Below are positions 62,101-64,000 of a stretch of 64,000 bases of DNA, piece by piece. Below the pieces are notes generated by a model. That model was given only the letters and a program-made list of their open reading frames with translations, made no database searches and was not told the origin of the DNA. The stretch comes from a virus. The first letter of the stretch is position 1; the number at the start of each line of letters is the position of its first letter. The position numbers were made by a program, and so were the translations under genes. Where the stretch lies: positions 62,001 through 126,000 of IMG/VR virus record IMGVR_UViG_3300008108_000016. The stretch is one strand, 5' to 3'.

Positions 62101-62904
62101 ATGGAAAACAATACTATTTCGGTAATTTTACCAATTAGAAGCGGAAAAACAGGATTTTTTGAGGAGTATTTTGATAAAGCGATTACTTCATTAAAACAAC
62201 AATCAACACCAATTGATGAATTAATTATTGTTCATTGTAATGAGACTTATCTAAAGAATCATTTAGATAGTTATGATTTTGGTGATCTAAATGTAAAATT
62301 TGAGGAATGGACTAAAGATCCTAATTTTGCAGGACAAATTAATCAAGGAGTTAGAGTCTCAGCATCAAAATGGGTTTCTATTTTTGAATTTGATGATGAG
62401 TATTCAAATATATGGATTAAGAATTTTAAAAAATATGCGGAAATATATCCTGAAGTTGATGCATTCTTACCTATAGTTGTTGATGTAGATGAAAAAGGTG
62501 TTTTTGTTGGTTTCACTAATGAAGCAACATTTGCGGCGAATTTTTCACCTGAAATGGGTATCCTAACAAATGACACTCTATTGAACTATCAGAATTTCCA
62601 ATTATCAGGATTGGTTATTAAAAAGGATTCATATGTTGATTATGGAATGTTAAAAACATCATTCAAATTAACATTTGGTTATGAATTCTTATTAAGAATG
62701 ACTCGTAATTCAGTTCGTTTTATGACAATCCCTAAAATCGGTTATAAACACACTAATTTAAGAGAAGGATCCATATTTTGGAATTACAAAAATGGTGATG
62801 ATAGATTAAGTGAGGATGAGGTTAGATTTTGGATTGATTCGGCGAAGAAAGAATATTTATATATTAATCAACGAGAAATAAAATATGAACCTCAAGAAGT
62901 TTAA
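62101..62904 (+). CDS. GT2-family glycosyltransferase
   Basis: The 267-aa GT-A protein starts ISVILPIRSGKTGFFEEYFDKAITSL. It has the strand FAGQINQGVRVSASKWVSIFEFDDEYS, with F-D-D-E as the metal site near 94-97, and NFQLSGLVIKKDSYVDYGML near 160. FGYEFLLRMTRNSVR follows near 190. It ends on the first base of the sigma factor gene's ATG. With the previous gene it forms a second glycosyltransferase pair apart from the main array. Confidence 0.8.
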   Translation: MENNTISVILPIRSGKTGFFEEYFDKAITSLKQQSTPIDELIIVHCNETYLKNHLDSYDFGDLNVKFEEWTKDPNFAGQINQGVRVSASKWVSIFEFDDEYSNIWIKNFKKYAEIYPEVDAFLPIVVDVDEKGVFVGFTNEATFAANFSPEMGILTNDTLLNYQNFQLSGLVIKKDSYVDYGMLKTSFKLTFGYEFLLRMTRNSVRFMTIPKIGYKHTNLREGSIFWNYKNGDDRLSEDEVRFWIDSAKKEYLYINQREIKYEPQEV

Positions 62905-63650
62905 TGACTGAAAGTGAAAACATTTTAAACGACACGAATGAAGGTAAAAGAAAAGGAAGAAAAGCAAAGTTAAATAATTATTTTGATGAAAGAGAGGAAA
63001 ACGCGGTTAGGATGTACCTAACCGCAACCACTTTTGAAGAAAAAAACAAAATATATAATGATTATTTAAAACATCCTTTAGATAAAATGATATCGTCAAT
63101 TATAAGACGGTATAAATTATACAGAAAAGATATGAACTACGATGAGGTTCATATAGATACCCATTCATTTTTAATGACCAAAATTGATAAGTTTAAACCA
63201 TCAAAAGAAAAAAAGGCTTATTCATATTTTGGTACAATTTGTAAAAATTATTTGATGGGTCAAATAATGAAAGATCAAAAAGAAATGAATAGAAAAATAT
63301 CCTATGAGGATATTTCTAGTGATCTACAACATAGTCCAGATATGATTTATCATATTGATGATGATACTCTTACAACCGAAGAAATTATAAATAAATTTTT
63401 AGGGAGATTGAGTGAATCAATGAATGATAAACAAATAACTGAACAAGAAATAAAATTAGGTAAGGCTCTTTATGATATTTTTGAAAATTACAATGAAATT
63501 TTTATTGATATATCAAATAATAAATTTCATAAGAATGTGATCTTATTTGAACTTCGTGAAATGACAAACCTAACGACTAAAGAAATAAGAAACTCAATAA
63601 AGAGGTATAAAAAAATATATTTCCAACTAGTACAGGAAATGTTAAAATAA
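62904..63650 (+). CDS. Late-transcription sigma factor (gp55-like)
   Basis: The 248-aa protein has the sigma region 2-like layout of T4 gp55: HPLDKMISSIIRRYKLYRKD, then DTHSFLMTKIDKFKPSKEKKAYSYFGTICKNYLMGQIMK (positions 87-125). DMIYHIDDDTLTTEE follows, and a C-terminal helical part. T4 gp55 is 185 aa; this one has an extra basic N-terminus (GKRKGRKAKLNNYFDERE). It would direct host RNA polymerase to late promoters, plausibly the TATTTAT-type sites near virion genes. That promoter link is inference. Confidence 0.75.
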   Translation: MTESENILNDTNEGKRKGRKAKLNNYFDEREENAVRMYLTATTFEEKNKIYNDYLKHPLDKMISSIIRRYKLYRKDMNYDEVHIDTHSFLMTKIDKFKPSKEKKAYSYFGTICKNYLMGQIMKDQKEMNRKISYEDISSDLQHSPDMIYHIDDDTLTTEEIINKFLGRLSESMNDKQITEQEIKLGKALYDIFENYNEIFIDISNNKFHKNVILFELREMTNLTTKEIRNSIKRYKKIYFQLVQEMLK

Positions 63651-63659
63651 ATAATTTAA

Positions 63660-63666
63660 TATTTAT
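63660..63666 (+). promoter_or_regulatory. Candidate promoter motif TATTTAT before the last gene
   Basis: Within TTTAATATTTATTG, four bases before ATG 63671, directly after the sigma factor gene; the leader would be very short. Confidence 0.25.
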
Positions 63667-63670
63667 TGTT

Positions 63671-64000
63671 ATGGCAAGACCTCAAAAAAAACAAATTAAT
63701 TTAACAAAAGAATCAATGTTGTCTCTAATGCAAGAGATCTACAATGAACTTGTTGAGCAAAGAAATACCGCTATCAGGATCCAAAATAAAATGCTCACAA
63801 TGATGAAGGAACCTGAAGATATGCAATTAATAGGACCGGTTATTGAAAAACAACAAAAAATAATTAATGATTGTGTTGAAAAGAAACTAACTCTATCTAA
63901 ATTACAATCTCAAATGTGGCAAAAATCAAACGAAAAACAAGAAGAATTTACATTGTCTGATATTGATCTTGATGATGATATTATCAAAACTTTAATAGAT
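63671..64000 (+). CDS. Unknown coiled-coil protein (partial, runs off the window)
   Basis: The first 110 residues are visible (MARPQKKQINLTKESM...). They are helical and charged, with heptad-like spacing (MLSLMQEIYNELVEQRNTAI, VIEKQQKIINDCVEKKLTL), suggesting a coiled coil. It directly follows the gp55-like gene, where a small partner of late transcription would be possible, but no sequence match to T4 gp33 was recognised. Confidence 0.5.
   Translation, partial: MARPQKKQINLTKESMLSLMQEIYNELVEQRNTAIRIQNKMLTMMKEPEDMQLIGPVIEKQQKIINDCVEKKLTLSKLQSQMWQKSNEKQEEFTLSDIDLDDDIIKTLID

Noticed and set aside
1-64000. tRNA genes, integrase or attachment sites
   Set aside because: No cloverleaf-like sequence ending in CCA with a T-loop GTTC, and no integrase motif, was noticed on reading; a tRNA covariance-model search would be needed to exclude them.

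Overview
The window is a 64 kb piece of a large contractile-tailed (T4-like myovirus) phage genome. By eye it is strongly AT-rich. Start codons sit in A/T-rich leaders with almost no Shine-Dalgarno sequences, which, with the gene content, suggests a Bacteroidota (flavobacterium-type) host; host assignment is inference. T4-type landmarks are a tail sheath (gp18-like), tail tube (gp19-like), tail-assembly chaperone/baseplate protein (gp26-like), tape measure, neck proteins, family-B DNA polymerase (gp43-like), PhoH, dUTPase and a gp55-like late sigma factor. No integrase, tRNA, rRNA or CRISPR array was recognised.

Layout. 1-11.5 kb (minus strand): neck proteins, sheath, a HAD phosphatase, tube, a homing endonuclease, the chaperone with an apparent +1 frameshift, and the tape measure (cut by the window edge). 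11.6-16.4 kb (plus): SNF2 helicase, a metalloprotease/superoxide-dismutase fusion, a gp13-like neck protein and a small protein, ending in a clear terminator. 16.4-20.2 kb (minus): DNA polymerase and two small virion-type proteins. 20.3-21.0 kb (plus): a ribbon-helix-helix protein and an HNH endonuclease. 21-42 kb (minus): a sugar-transfer block, two fibre/structural genes (one 2503 aa), a Pro/Thr-rich protein, a second sugar block (two sulfotransferases, GT9-like, BAHT-like O-heptosyltransferase, GT8), a 17-residue-repeat fibre and a Cys-rich virion protein. 42-45.9 kb (plus): five small late-type proteins, a terminator and another homing endonuclease. 45.9-64 kb (plus): a very long co-directional array of glycosyltransferases, methyltransferases and sugar-nucleotide enzymes, with an exonuclease, dUTPase, PhoH, a HAD-like protein and the late sigma factor inside it.

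The main biological theme is sugar chemistry. About fifteen glycosyltransferase-type genes, two sulfotransferases, several FkbM/CmcI-type methyltransferases and a sugar cassette (GDP-mannose-3,5-epimerase-like, BKACE/DUF849, hexapeptide acyltransferase, DegT aminotransferase) are present. One glycosyltransferase resembles the bacterial autotransporter heptosyltransferases and lies among fibres built from autotransporter-like beta-helix and YadA-head repeats. I therefore propose that the phage glycosylates, and perhaps sulfates, its own fibres.

Several places look like frameshifts or broken frames: a +1 slip site in the chaperone (probably programmed), a T11 tract in a neck gene, an A6 tract in a small HTH gene, and an in-frame TGA in a glycosyltransferase. 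Each may be real recoding, decay or sequence error. A TATTTAT motif recurs upstream of gene starts on both strands and is a candidate phage promoter element.
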